Assembly: GCA_963704815.1 (NCBI GenBank)
Contig: CAVPHU010000001.1
Span: 1,178,001-1,242,000, forward strand
Direction: 5' to 3'
DNA: 64,000 nt
From: DATKWD01 sp963704815
GTDB lineage: Bacteria; Actinomycetota; Acidimicrobiia; Acidimicrobiales; Salinilacustritrichaceae
Shown here: piece by piece, positions 19,624-27,824 of the stretch
How positions within the stretch are numbered: position 1 is the first letter of the stretch
Layout: each line of letters opens with the position of its first letter
Made by a program: the position numbers and the translations under genes
Notes under the pieces: generated by a model
Seen by the model: only the letters and a program-made list of their open reading frames with translations
What the model was told of the DNA's origin: nothing
Database searches by the model: none

Positions 19624-20376
19624 ATGCCCACCAGAAGAGTCATGGCCCTTGCACTCACGTGCCTGTTCGTGTTCGTGAGTTGCACGACCAGCGACGGAGA
19701 GACCGACAGCGACGCCGACGGGTTCAGCGACAAGGCCGAGGAAGAGGCCGGGACCGACCCGAACGACAACCGCAGCAAGCCGCCCGGTGAAGCGCCGGGC
19801 GAAGTGGAGCCGGACGAGGAGGAAGAGGTCGAGGAGGAGCCGGAGGAGGTGTTCGTGGCCGACGAGACCTTCGCCGAGAACCCCGACGACGCCTGTAACG
19901 ACGGCACCGCGGCCGTCGAGTGCTCGGGTGAGCTCGACTCCTGCGAAGCGGGGGCGGTCGGCGACCTCTTCGCCGTGCGGTGCGACGGGATCGTGCTCCG
20001 AGACGGCACGGTGCTCAGCTACGCCGTTCAACGCGAGGCCGTCGCTGACGGCCTCAACGTCAGGTGGGGGTGTCAGGCCGAGCCGGAAACGGGATCGACC
20101 AGCTGCATCTTCGACGTGCTGGAGAACGGCCAGAGCCTGATCGACGGGCCCTGCGAATACGACGGAGCTCTCGTCGACGATGCCTTGGAACTCTCACTGC
20201 CCTCGATCTGCAGCCCGATTCCGGACGAGGCCAGCCAACGGATCTCCGAGAGCACCGACTTCGTCGGCCAGGGTTCCGCCGCGGCAGCGTTTCTGAACGA
20301 CCAGAACCAACCGGTGTACACGCGGGTCGGCACCACCGCTCCGATCTCGATCGAACAACTGGTCCGCGTCCTCTAG
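19624..20376 (+). CDS. Secreted lipoprotein with calcium-binding-type Asp repeats
   Basis: The 250-residue product starts MPTRRVMALALTCLFVFVSC, a short signal with a plausible lipobox ending at Cys20. Residues 27-45 hold a DSDADGFSDKAEEEAGTDP segment typical of bacterial thrombospondin type-3/EF-hand-like calcium loops. A very acidic Glu/Pro linker follows, then a ~160-residue domain with seven cysteines that I cannot assign. The ATG at 19624 with GGGGGAGG upstream is chosen over longer frames that overlap metH. It is probably anchored on the outer face of the membrane; function unknown. Confidence 0.75.
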   Translation: MPTRRVMALALTCLFVFVSCTTSDGETDSDADGFSDKAEEEAGTDPNDNRSKPPGEAPGEVEPDEEEEVEEEPEEVFVADETFAENPDDACNDGTAAVECSGELDSCEAGAVGDLFAVRCDGIVLRDGTVLSYAVQREAVADGLNVRWGCQAEPETGSTSCIFDVLENGQSLIDGPCEYDGALVDDALELSLPSICSPIPDEASQRISESTDFVGQGSAAAAFLNDQNQPVYTRVGTTAPISIEQLVRVL

Positions 20377-20417
20377 CGGAGCGACAGCTCAGGGTGTCGC
20401 AGCGATTCGGCCACGCG

Positions 20418-21320
20418 TCAATCGCCGCGGCTGGCGGGCAACTCCTGTTCGAGGGTCGCCGTCGGAGCGAACAGATCGCCCAGGGTGTCGATGCGCTCCA
20501 GCACCTCGGCAGCTTCGAAGCCCAACGGCTCGCCCCCGGCGCCCGACTCGACCTCGTCCCACGTCACCGGCGTGGACACCGTCGGCGAGGCCTTCGCCCG
20601 CAGTGAATACGCAGCCACGGTCGTCTTGTGCCGGCTGTTCTGGCTCCAGTCGATGAACACCTTGCCCCTGCGGAGCTTCTTGGTCATGACCGACAGCACC
20701 CGTTCGGGGTAGTTCTTCTCGAGCACCTGGGCGACGGCGAGCGCGAACGACGAACAGTGGTCGTGCGTGTGAGGTGTGTTGAGCGGGACGTAGACCTGCA
20801 GCCCCTTCGATCCCGAGGTCTTGGGGAAGCACTCCAACCCGACGCCCGACAGGACGGCCCGGAGATCGATGGCCACGTCGCAACAGGCCTGCATCCCGGC
20901 GGGCGGACCGGGATCGAGATCGAACACACACATCGTCGGTGCGTCGAGATCGACTCCCCGCGCCATCGGCGCGTGGACCTCGATCGCGGCCATGTTGCCG
21001 CACCACGCCATCGCGGCCACCGAGTCGAAGTGGCAGTACTCGATCGCTCCTCCCCGATCCCCGGGGCCGCGAAGGGTGCCCACGAAGTCGGGACGGTGCG
21101 ATGGGCAGCGCTTCTCGAAGAAGGACTTCCCGTCGACGCCGTCCGGGTAGCGGCGCAGGGTCACGCCGCGGCCGGCCACGTGGGTCAGCATCGTCGGGGC
21201 GACGCGGACGTAGTAGTCGATCACCTCGGCCTTGGTGAACCCGACGGCGGGGTACAGGACCTTGTCGAGGTTGGTGAGCTTGAGTCGCTGCCCGTCGATC
21301 TCGACGGTGGTGTCGCTCAC
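20418..21320 (-). CDS. ligD: LigD-type NHEJ polymerase/primase domain protein
   Basis: This is the stand-alone PolDom of bacterial non-homologous end joining, an archaeo-eukaryotic primase-fold polymerase that fills DNA ends, often with ribonucleotides. The 300-residue protein begins at GTG 21318-21320 (VSDTTVEIDGQRLKLTNLDK) and carries the metal-binding CVFDLDPG, the SGSKGLQVYVPL segment and FIDWSQNSRHKTTVAAYSLRA. No ligase or nuclease domain is attached. It is third in a minus-strand operon behind ku and an Hsp70-like gene, 25 bp after the latter. The ligase partner must be elsewhere. Confidence 0.92.
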   Translation of the reverse strand: MSDTTVEIDGQRLKLTNLDKVLYPAVGFTKAEVIDYYVRVAPTMLTHVAGRGVTLRRYPDGVDGKSFFEKRCPSHRPDFVGTLRGPGDRGGAIEYCHFDSVAAMAWCGNMAAIEVHAPMARGVDLDAPTMCVFDLDPGPPAGMQACCDVAIDLRAVLSGVGLECFPKTSGSKGLQVYVPLNTPHTHDHCSSFALAVAQVLEKNYPERVLSVMTKKLRRGKVFIDWSQNSRHKTTVAAYSLRAKASPTVSTPVTWDEVESGAGGEPLGFEAAEVLERIDTLGDLFAPTATLEQELPASRGD

Positions 21321-21345
21321 GACCCCTGCTCCGCCGGACGGTGGC

Positions 21346-23358
21346 TCAGAGACCGCACGACTCGTCGCACGGCTGGTCGTCGTCGCCTGCCGTACCGACA
21401 CCACGACTGAACGGCTCGTCCGAGCCGAACGACACGTCGAGGAGGACGAACCGGGTCACCTCGGTGCCGCCCGGCGTGACCGCCAGCAACCGAGTCGGGT
21501 CGAAGGCGTTGAACGACGTCCCGACGAACTCGACCGAGCCGGGGATCGTGTCAGGTTCCGAGAGCGGGTTCCCGTTCAGGCACTTCACCGTCGGCAGCCC
21601 GACCGGGTCGACGAACACGCCGGTTCCCGCCTGGAGAACAGCCTGCGCCGGTTGGGTAGTGCCGTCGACGAGTTGGTGACTCGTGACACGCGTGTCGCTG
21701 AGCAGGATGGCTGGCGTGAGTTCGTCGACGACCGACGCGATGTCGGCAGTCCCGATGCCCTGCGCCTGTGCCCACGCATCCGCCGCCACCGGATCTGATG
21801 CCAGGAACTCGAGCAGTTCGGGAGCACGGCACTGGGCATCCCCGGCCACACCCCCGTACAAGCCCGGGTTGGTTCCCCGCTGGCTGGCCACGATGATCTC
21901 ACCGCTCGCTCCGGTCGTGTCGAAGGTCACCGGCGTGACGTCCAAGCTCGAGAAGTCCTGGAACGCGACGTTGGAGAACGGGTTCTCGCCCGCGCTGCTG
22001 ACCCCCTCCACGGCGAGTTGGGTTGCGTCGTCGTCGCCGCCGACCAGCACGAACCAGCCAGCAGCAACCGCGGCCACGATGACGATGCCGACGATCACGA
22101 AGACGCCACGCCGCTTCGGCTTGCTCGGGCGGGGCGTCGCGACCTGCGCCGGAGCAGCTGCGACGCTGACCGGCGGAGCAGGCGCCGGCGACGGGGTCGC
22201 AGTCGGAGTCGGGGCGAGCGAAGGATTCGTCGGCGGTGGCGGGAGGATCACCGGCGCAGGCGACACCTCGGGTTCGACGATCACCACCTCCTCGGTCTTC
22301 TCGACACCGGCGAGGGCAGCGCCGAGGGCGACGGCGTGCTTGGGATGGGTGTCCACGGCCACCGGTCGGCCGATCGCGTTGCCGACCTCCTGAGCGACGA
22401 GGGGTATCCGTGATGAGCCGCCGACGAGCAGGACCGAGGTGAGGTCGGCGGGCGACACGTCTGCGGCCTGCACCGCACGCTGCAGGGCCTCCACGGTCTG
22501 GCGGATCGAGGGTCGGGCCATGTCCTCGAACTCGGCACGGGTCAGCCGGATGCGCTCGTGCGTGCCGGGGAGCATGGCCACGATCTCGGTGTCGGTGTCG
22601 GCAGCCAACGCCTCCTTGCCTGCCACACAATCTCGGCGCAGGGCGGCCAACGCGGCAACCGCGTCAGGGTTGTCGGGGTCGATCTCGGCCGCGTCGTCGA
22701 GTTGGCCCTGCACGAACGCGAACACGGCCGCGTCGAGATCGATGCCGCCGAGGCGTTCGATGCCACTCGGGGGCCCGGCGATCTCGTAACCCGTCGTCGT
22801 GCGACGCAGGATCGCAGCGTCGAACGTGCCACCTCCGAGGTCATAGACCGCGACGAGCTCCCCGGGCTCCACCCGTTGCTGGGCGGCGTAGTGGATTGCG
22901 GCCGCCTCGGGCTCGGTGATCACGTCGACCTCGTCGGCGACGAGACCGGCGAGGGCGATGACCTGATCGACCAGCTCGAGCTTGTACGGGCCCCAGTTGG
23001 CCGGCACCGTCAACCCGATCCCGTCGGGAGGTTCGCCCTCGCGTTCGGTCGCCTTGTCGACCACCGCCCGCAGGAGATGGGCCTGAAGCGTCTCGGCCCC
23101 GTAGGGCGCGCCGCCGAGCAGCAGGGGTGCCGGATCGCCGAAGCGGCGTTTGAACTCTCGTGCCACGCGTTCGGGTTCGATCGCCACCCGGCGTTCTGCA
23201 GCCTCACCGGTCAGCACCGTTCCGTCCTCGCGAATGGCGACGACCGACGGGATGACCGGGCTCCGATCGCCGAGCGCCAGCATCTCGGCCCGCCCGTCAC
23301 GGCACACGGCCGCGGCCGTCCACGTCGTGCCGAGATCGATGCCGAGCCGATACCCCAT
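21346..23358 (-). CDS. Membrane-anchored Hsp70-like ATPase fused to a DUF6777-like extracytoplasmic domain
   Basis: The 670-residue protein has an Hsp70 nucleotide-binding domain at 1-375 with the phosphate loops LGIDLGTTWTAA and VYDLGGGTFDAA and the adenosine motif LLVGGSSRIPLV. There is no canonical substrate-binding domain. A Pro/Ala-rich linker (about 395-445), one membrane helix (GVFVIVGIVIVAAVAAGWFV) and an outer ~210-residue domain follow. The latter contains NPGLYGG, SDTRVTSHQ and VKCLNGNPLSEP, which I recall as the actinobacterial DUF6777 pattern. It lies between ku and ligD with 25-bp gaps, so co-expression with NHEJ is likely. A role in DNA repair is not established. Confidence 0.82.
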   Translation of the reverse strand: MGYRLGIDLGTTWTAAAVCRDGRAEMLALGDRSPVIPSVVAIREDGTVLTGEAAERRVAIEPERVAREFKRRFGDPAPLLLGGAPYGAETLQAHLLRAVVDKATEREGEPPDGIGLTVPANWGPYKLELVDQVIALAGLVADEVDVITEPEAAAIHYAAQQRVEPGELVAVYDLGGGTFDAAILRRTTTGYEIAGPPSGIERLGGIDLDAAVFAFVQGQLDDAAEIDPDNPDAVAALAALRRDCVAGKEALAADTDTEIVAMLPGTHERIRLTRAEFEDMARPSIRQTVEALQRAVQAADVSPADLTSVLLVGGSSRIPLVAQEVGNAIGRPVAVDTHPKHAVALGAALAGVEKTEEVVIVEPEVSPAPVILPPPPTNPSLAPTPTATPSPAPAPPVSVAAAPAQVATPRPSKPKRRGVFVIVGIVIVAAVAAGWFVLVGGDDDATQLAVEGVSSAGENPFSNVAFQDFSSLDVTPVTFDTTGASGEIIVASQRGTNPGLYGGVAGDAQCRAPELLEFLASDPVAADAWAQAQGIGTADIASVVDELTPAILLSDTRVTSHQLVDGTTQPAQAVLQAGTGVFVDPVGLPTVKCLNGNPLSEPDTIPGSVEFVGTSFNAFDPTRLLAVTPGGTEVTRFVLLDVSFGSDEPFSRGVGTAGDDDQPCDESCGL

Positions 23359-23367
23359 CAGATGCGG

Positions 23368-23373
23368 AGACTA
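23368..23373 (-). promoter_or_regulatory. -10-like TAGTCT, 9 nt before the Hsp70-like ATG
   Basis: TAGTCT sits in the 25-bp gap after ku, 9 nt from the ATG at 23356-23358. The Hsp70-like and ligD genes may be expressed both with and without ku. Confidence 0.4.
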
Positions 23374-23383
23374 CGCGTGCAGC

Positions 23384-24244
23384 TCAGGCCGACTTCTTCT
23401 TCGCAGCCCGCTTCGGAACCTTCTTGGCTTCGTCGGCACCGGTCGGATGGCGCTTGCGAGCCTCTTTGGCGTCGGCGACGCTCGCCTCGAGCGCAGCCAT
23501 CAGATCGACGACGGTGTCGGCTTCGGCGGCCTCGGGTGCAGCGATCACGCGGTCGTCACCGGACGCCTTGGCCTCGATCAGCTCGAGCACCTTCTCCCGG
23601 TAGGTGTCGGCGTACTTGTCGGCCGCCCAGTCCTCGCTCAGCGAACCGACGAGTTGTTGGGCCATGGAGAGTTCTTTCTTGGTCACCTCGACGTCGTCGA
23701 GGCCCCCGAGTTCGGGGATCTCGGCCGGATCGTTGATCTCGTCGGGGTAGACCATCGTCGACAACACCAGCATCCCGTCCTTCGGACGGACCGCGCACAG
23801 GTACTGCTTCGAGCGCATGACGAATCGGGCGATACCCACCTTCTGCTGCTCCTCCATCGCCCGGACGAGCAGCGCGTACGGCTTGGTGGTGGCCTGGTCG
23901 GGGGCCACCAGATAGGCGTTGTCGTAGAACACCGGATCGATGTCGGCCAGGTCGACGAACTCCTCGAGGTCGATCGTGCGCGAGGCGACGGGATCGAGCG
24001 CCGCCATCTCGTCCTCGCTCACCGTCACGTAATGGCCGTCGGCGAGTTCGTAGCCTTTGATGATGTCCTCCGCGGCGACCTCCTCGCCGTCGGCGGCGCT
24101 GACCTTCTTGTACTTGATCCGGCTGCCGGTGGAGCGGTCGAGCTGGTTGAAGCTCACCGACTTCTTCGAGACGGCCGTGTAGAGCTTGATCGGGATGTTC
24201 ACCAGCCCGAAGCTGATGGATCCACTCCAGATCGCCCTCGGCAT
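23384..24244 (-). CDS. ku: Ku homodimer protein of bacterial NHEJ
   Basis: Ku rings bind double-strand DNA ends and recruit LigD. The 286 residues begin MPRAIWSGSISFGLVNIPIKLY, the invariant family start, and include the VYPDEIND and QLVGSLSEDWAADKYADTYRE segments of the core. The C-terminal ~40 residues are Lys/Arg-rich (RKRHPTG, KKVPKRAAKKK), like tails that promote DNA binding and ligase stimulation. It is first in the ku, Hsp70-like, ligD operon. Confidence 0.95.
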   Translation of the reverse strand: MPRAIWSGSISFGLVNIPIKLYTAVSKKSVSFNQLDRSTGSRIKYKKVSAADGEEVAAEDIIKGYELADGHYVTVSEDEMAALDPVASRTIDLEEFVDLADIDPVFYDNAYLVAPDQATTKPYALLVRAMEEQQKVGIARFVMRSKQYLCAVRPKDGMLVLSTMVYPDEINDPAEIPELGGLDDVEVTKKELSMAQQLVGSLSEDWAADKYADTYREKVLELIEAKASGDDRVIAAPEAAEADTVVDLMAALEASVADAKEARKRHPTGADEAKKVPKRAAKKKSA

Positions 24245-24321
24245 GAGACCCAGTGTGCCGTTTTCCCCCTCGGTTGCCTAGCGCCGTGCGAACCGGTCGG
24301 TTCCCGAAGAGCCCGCTCCGA

Positions 24322-25176
24322 TCAGCTCGACAGCACGGCCCGGGCGACCAGATCGGTGCCGAACGCGGTGAGGATCGCGAGGTAGAGCAGGCCGGTGGCC
24401 GCCATGACCGCGGCGTACTGCCGTTCCTTCAGCGCCGCCCTGGTCACGAACACCAGCACCAGCGTGGTGATCGCACACGCGATCCAGAACCAACCCAGGA
24501 TGCCCCCGTATCCGTCGTCGATCGATCCGGAGAAGACCGAGAACATGCCGGTCGGGATCAACAGGAGCACCACCTCGAAGGGCCAGATGACTCCCAGCCA
24601 CCGCACGAGTTCGTTGAGCGGTCCCCGAGCAAGGCCCGGCTGCACCAGATACCAGTGGCCGAGGAGCATCGCGTCGGTGATGCTGCCCAGGAACGCTGCG
24701 CCCACCACCGTGCGGAGCACCGAGAGCCACACGGGGTCGCCTGCGGCGACGCCGGCCGCCACCAGGCCGACCACGCCGATGATCGGCGCAACCAGGTCGA
24801 GCCGGGGATCGAACTCCGGGACACCCTCGAGTGGACCGTCGGCCCGCCGGTCGATGCCGGTCATCTCGGTGACGCGTGCGCTTCGGGCGCTCACCCGCTC
24901 TCGCTCGAGGGCCACCCCGGCCCGACGCCGCAGAACCGAGCTCACCAGCGCCACCGTGGTGGCGATGGCGACGCCGATCGAGCTGGCTTCGCGGACCGGG
25001 ACGGTGTCGAAGCGGAGTCCGACCACGACCGCTCCGGCGGCCATCACCAGGTAGGTGATGCGGATCATCCAGCCGTAGCCGATGCCGACCTCTCGACGGC
25101 GGGTCGTGACCCACAGGAAGAGCAGTCCACCGGTCGCCCACTGGAGTAGGACGGTCGCTGCGTCGAGCCGGATCAC
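24322..25176 (-). CDS. Conserved polytopic membrane protein
   Basis: A 284-residue protein with about eight membrane helices and a cytoplasmic loop after helix 4 rich in Arg (RRRAGVALERERVSARSARV). A conserved-looking DAMLLGHWYLVQPGL motif with His and Trp lies before helix 6. I know similar actinobacterial proteins without assigned function. It overlaps the M24 peptidase stop by 4 nt (ATGA), so the two are co-translated, but no functional link can be read from that. Confidence 0.75.
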   Translation of the reverse strand: MIRLDAATVLLQWATGGLLFLWVTTRRREVGIGYGWMIRITYLVMAAGAVVVGLRFDTVPVREASSIGVAIATTVALVSSVLRRRAGVALERERVSARSARVTEMTGIDRRADGPLEGVPEFDPRLDLVAPIIGVVGLVAAGVAAGDPVWLSVLRTVVGAAFLGSITDAMLLGHWYLVQPGLARGPLNELVRWLGVIWPFEVVLLLIPTGMFSVFSGSIDDGYGGILGWFWIACAITTLVLVFVTRAALKERQYAAVMAATGLLYLAILTAFGTDLVARAVLSS

Positions 25177-26282
25177 AGCACCGCGAGCCCGTGGGCAGCA
25201 CGGTTCATCGGCTCGGGACCCTCGTCGGTCGCGACCACGATGTCCTCGAGGCGCATGCCGAACCGACCTGGCACGTAGATCCCGGGTTCGACCGAGAACG
25301 CATGCCCGGCGACGAGCGGCGTGGCGTTCCCCTGCACGATGTAGGGGTCTTCGTGTTCCTCGATCCCGATGCCGTGCCCCGTACGGTGCATGAAGTGGGG
25401 TCCGTGACCCGCCTCGGTGATGGGACGTCGTGCGGCCTCGTCCACCGCCTCGCAGGGCACTCCGACCTGTGCAGCGGCAACGGCTTCGGCCTGAGCGGCC
25501 TCGAGGACGGAGTATGCGCTGAGGACGTCGGCAGCCGGCTCGCCGAGCGACACGCAGCGGGTGATGTCTGAGCAGTAGCCGACGCCGTCGGGGCCGAGCA
25601 TGGTGCCACCGAAGTCGCAGAGCACCACGTCACCGGCTCGGATCACCGTGGGACCCGGCTCGTGGTGAGGACTCGCCGCGTTCGCCCCGGCGGCGACGAT
25701 GGCGAAGTTCACCCGGTGATGCCCTTCGGCGAGGATCTGGCGGCCCAGTTCGGCGGAGACCTCGGCCTCGCTTCGTCCGATCAACTCGATCTCGCCCGCC
25801 TGGAGCCGGCCGGCGATTCGGTCGACGGCCGCCCCGGCCCGACGCAGGACCTCGATCTCACCCGGCTCCTTCACCGCACGGAGCGGACCCATCACCACCG
25901 AGGCGGAGGACCAGGTGGTCTCGGGCATCGCCGCCTGCATCGCGAGCACGAAACGGGACCAGGTTCGGTCGCCGACCGCCACCGCAACGGCCGAACGCCC
26001 CAACTGGGCGACCAGAGCGATCGGATCGTCGGTCTCGGACCAGGTGACCAGGTCGAACAGGTCGCCGCGATCGGTGACGCGGGCCGCTTCGAGCTCAGGG
26101 ACGACCAGCGTGGCCGGGCCGTCGACCGGAACGACCAGCGCCGTCAGTCGTTCCAGCGGCATGGCTTCGTAGCCGACCAGGTAGGGCAGATCGGGCCCGA
26201 CGCTGAGCACCAGGAGATCGGTCCCCTGGGCGCGCATCCGACGGCGCACCCGGTCCATCCGCTCCTCGAGGACACCTCGCAT
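25173..26282 (-). CDS. Xaa-Pro dipeptidase-like M24 metallopeptidase
   Basis: This is a pita-bread-fold, dimetal aminopeptidase/prolidase-type enzyme. The 369 residues have an N-terminal creatinase-like domain (1-125) and a C-terminal M24 domain with metal ligands visible in LCDFGG, GYCSDITR, HRTGHGIGIEEHEDP and FSVEPGIY. I start at the ATG at 26280-26282, 6 nt after a CAGGAT hexamer; a GTG directly before it would add one residue. Substrate specificity (Xaa-Pro peptide, creatine-like or other) cannot be set from this. Confidence 0.9.
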   Translation of the reverse strand: MRGVLEERMDRVRRRMRAQGTDLLVLSVGPDLPYLVGYEAMPLERLTALVVPVDGPATLVVPELEAARVTDRGDLFDLVTWSETDDPIALVAQLGRSAVAVAVGDRTWSRFVLAMQAAMPETTWSSASVVMGPLRAVKEPGEIEVLRRAGAAVDRIAGRLQAGEIELIGRSEAEVSAELGRQILAEGHHRVNFAIVAAGANAASPHHEPGPTVIRAGDVVLCDFGGTMLGPDGVGYCSDITRCVSLGEPAADVLSAYSVLEAAQAEAVAAAQVGVPCEAVDEAARRPITEAGHGPHFMHRTGHGIGIEEHEDPYIVQGNATPLVAGHAFSVEPGIYVPGRFGMRLEDIVVATDEGPEPMNRAAHGLAVL

Positions 26283-26351
26283 CACGTCATCCTGACCGAC
26301 GCCACCCCTGCGGGCGAAGCGGTCGGCACCTGGGTCGCACCACCGAGGGAT

Positions 26352-26357
26352 TAGCCT
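26352..26357 (+). promoter_or_regulatory. -10-like TAGCCT, 7 nt before the serine hydrolase ATG
   Basis: TAGCCT is followed by 7 nt and the ATG at 26365, again with no ribosome binding site. Confidence 0.45.
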
Positions 26358-26364
26358 CGCCCAG

Positions 26365-27735
26365 ATGTCCGAGCTCGAAGCTCATCGGGACGATCTCCAG
26401 TCCGAGCTCGACCGACTCGTTCGTCGACACGGCATTCCGGGCGCCGTCGTGGCCATGTCGGTCGGTGACGATTCGATCACCGCTGCGACCGGCGTCGCCA
26501 ACGTCGGGACGGGCATCGCGACCACCGACGACACCATCTTCCAGCTCGGCTCGATCTCGAAGCTGTTCACCACCACGCTCATCGCACAGCTGGTCGACGC
26601 CGGGCTGGTGGCGCTCGACGACCCCGTGCGGGCCCTCCTCCACGAGTTCCGCGTCGCCGACGACGCCGGGACCCTCGCCATCACCCCTCGCCATCTGCTG
26701 AGCCACACCTCGGGCATCGAGGGCGACCACTTCATCGACTGTGGGCGGAACCCCGATGCGCTCTGGCGGTACGTGTCGACGCTCGAAGATGTGGGCCTCG
26801 TCCATCCGCCCGACGATCTGTACAGCTACTGCAACGCCGGATTCGGCGTCCTGGGGCGACTCGTCGAGGAGATCACCGGAGATCACTTCGCCCGCGCGCT
26901 CCGCAAGCGGCTGCTGAAGCCGCTGGGCCTCGACCTGACGATGGTGCTCACCGAGCACGCCATCACCCATCGGGTCGCGGCGGGCCATCGGCAGGTGCTC
27001 GGCGAAGAGGCCGAGGTCCAGGGCTGGACCCTGGGGCGGTTCAACCTCCCCATGGGCGGCGTGCTCGGCACGGCGCCCGACCTCGTGGAGTTCGCCCGGC
27101 TGCATCTGCGCCACGGCAAGGCGCGCAGCGGCAAGCAGCTGCTCGGTGCCCGAACGGTGAGCGACCTCCAGACTCCGCAGGTCGACCAGTACGACGATGC
27201 CGAACGCGGCCTCGGGTGGGTGCTCGAGGACTGGCACGGAACGCGCGTCATCGGCCACGACGGCGACACCGTCGGCCAGCGTGCGTTCCTCCGGGTCTTC
27301 CCCGAACATGATGCCGCGATCGCGGTGCTCACCAACTCGCCCCTGGGCGACCTGGTCGCTCGGCCCATGCTGGCGACGCTCGCGGCCTCGGTCCTCGACG
27401 TCGCGGCGCCCGACCCCGTCGAAGCCGACGCCAGCATCGAGATCGACGCGGCCCGCTACACCGGGATCTACGAGCGCATGCACCAACGCCTTGCGGTCGC
27501 CGGCGCGGGCGACAACGGGCTGGAGATGACGATCATCCCCGACGAGCTGTTCCGAAGTGCCGGGATCACCGAGGCGACCCTTCTGCTGGCTCCGGCCGGG
27601 ACCGATCGCTTCGTCACCCCCGCCGCCATCACCGGCCTTCCTGCCCTCGTCTGCTTCGTCGATCCCGACGAGGACGAGGCCTCCGCCCCTCCGTACCTCA
27701 TGTACGGGGGCCGGGCTCACCGCCGCATCTCCTGA
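26365..27735 (+). CDS. Beta-lactamase-family serine hydrolase (class C fold)
   Basis: The 456-residue protein has the SxxK nucleophile motif in LGSISKLFTT (Ser67), the YxN-type motif in YSYCNAGFG, and an HxG-like GHDGDTVGQ in the third motif position. There is no signal peptide, so it is cytoplasmic, fitting esterase or peptidase relatives of class C beta-lactamases rather than a secreted resistance enzyme. A ~110-residue C-terminal domain resembles the lipocalin-like tails seen in this group. Confidence 0.88.
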   Translation: MSELEAHRDDLQSELDRLVRRHGIPGAVVAMSVGDDSITAATGVANVGTGIATTDDTIFQLGSISKLFTTTLIAQLVDAGLVALDDPVRALLHEFRVADDAGTLAITPRHLLSHTSGIEGDHFIDCGRNPDALWRYVSTLEDVGLVHPPDDLYSYCNAGFGVLGRLVEEITGDHFARALRKRLLKPLGLDLTMVLTEHAITHRVAAGHRQVLGEEAEVQGWTLGRFNLPMGGVLGTAPDLVEFARLHLRHGKARSGKQLLGARTVSDLQTPQVDQYDDAERGLGWVLEDWHGTRVIGHDGDTVGQRAFLRVFPEHDAAIAVLTNSPLGDLVARPMLATLAASVLDVAAPDPVEADASIEIDAARYTGIYERMHQRLAVAGAGDNGLEMTIIPDELFRSAGITEATLLLAPAGTDRFVTPAAITGLPALVCFVDPDEDEASAPPYLMYGGRAHRRIS

Positions 27736-27745
27736 CGACACCGGA

Positions 27746-27763
27746 ATCGGGGATCTTCCCGAT
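27746..27763. terminator. Short hairpin after the serine hydrolase
   Basis: Six-bp inverted repeat ATCGGG/CCCGAT with a 6-nt spacer, 10 bp after the stop codon. A weak terminator candidate. Confidence 0.4.
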
Positions 27764-27785
27764 GTGGCCGTTTCGACCCCTGTCG

Positions 27786-27791
27786 TAGATT
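27786..27791 (+). promoter_or_regulatory. -10-like TAGATT upstream of the repeat protein, followed by GGAG
   Basis: TAGATT lies 33 nt before the ATG at 27825, and GGAG at 27813-27816 is 8 nt from the ATG. The repeat-protein mRNA thus appears to have a leader, unlike many neighbours. Confidence 0.4.
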
Positions 27792-27824
27792 CGGCCGAGA
27801 ACACCGAGTCACGGAGCGGGACAC

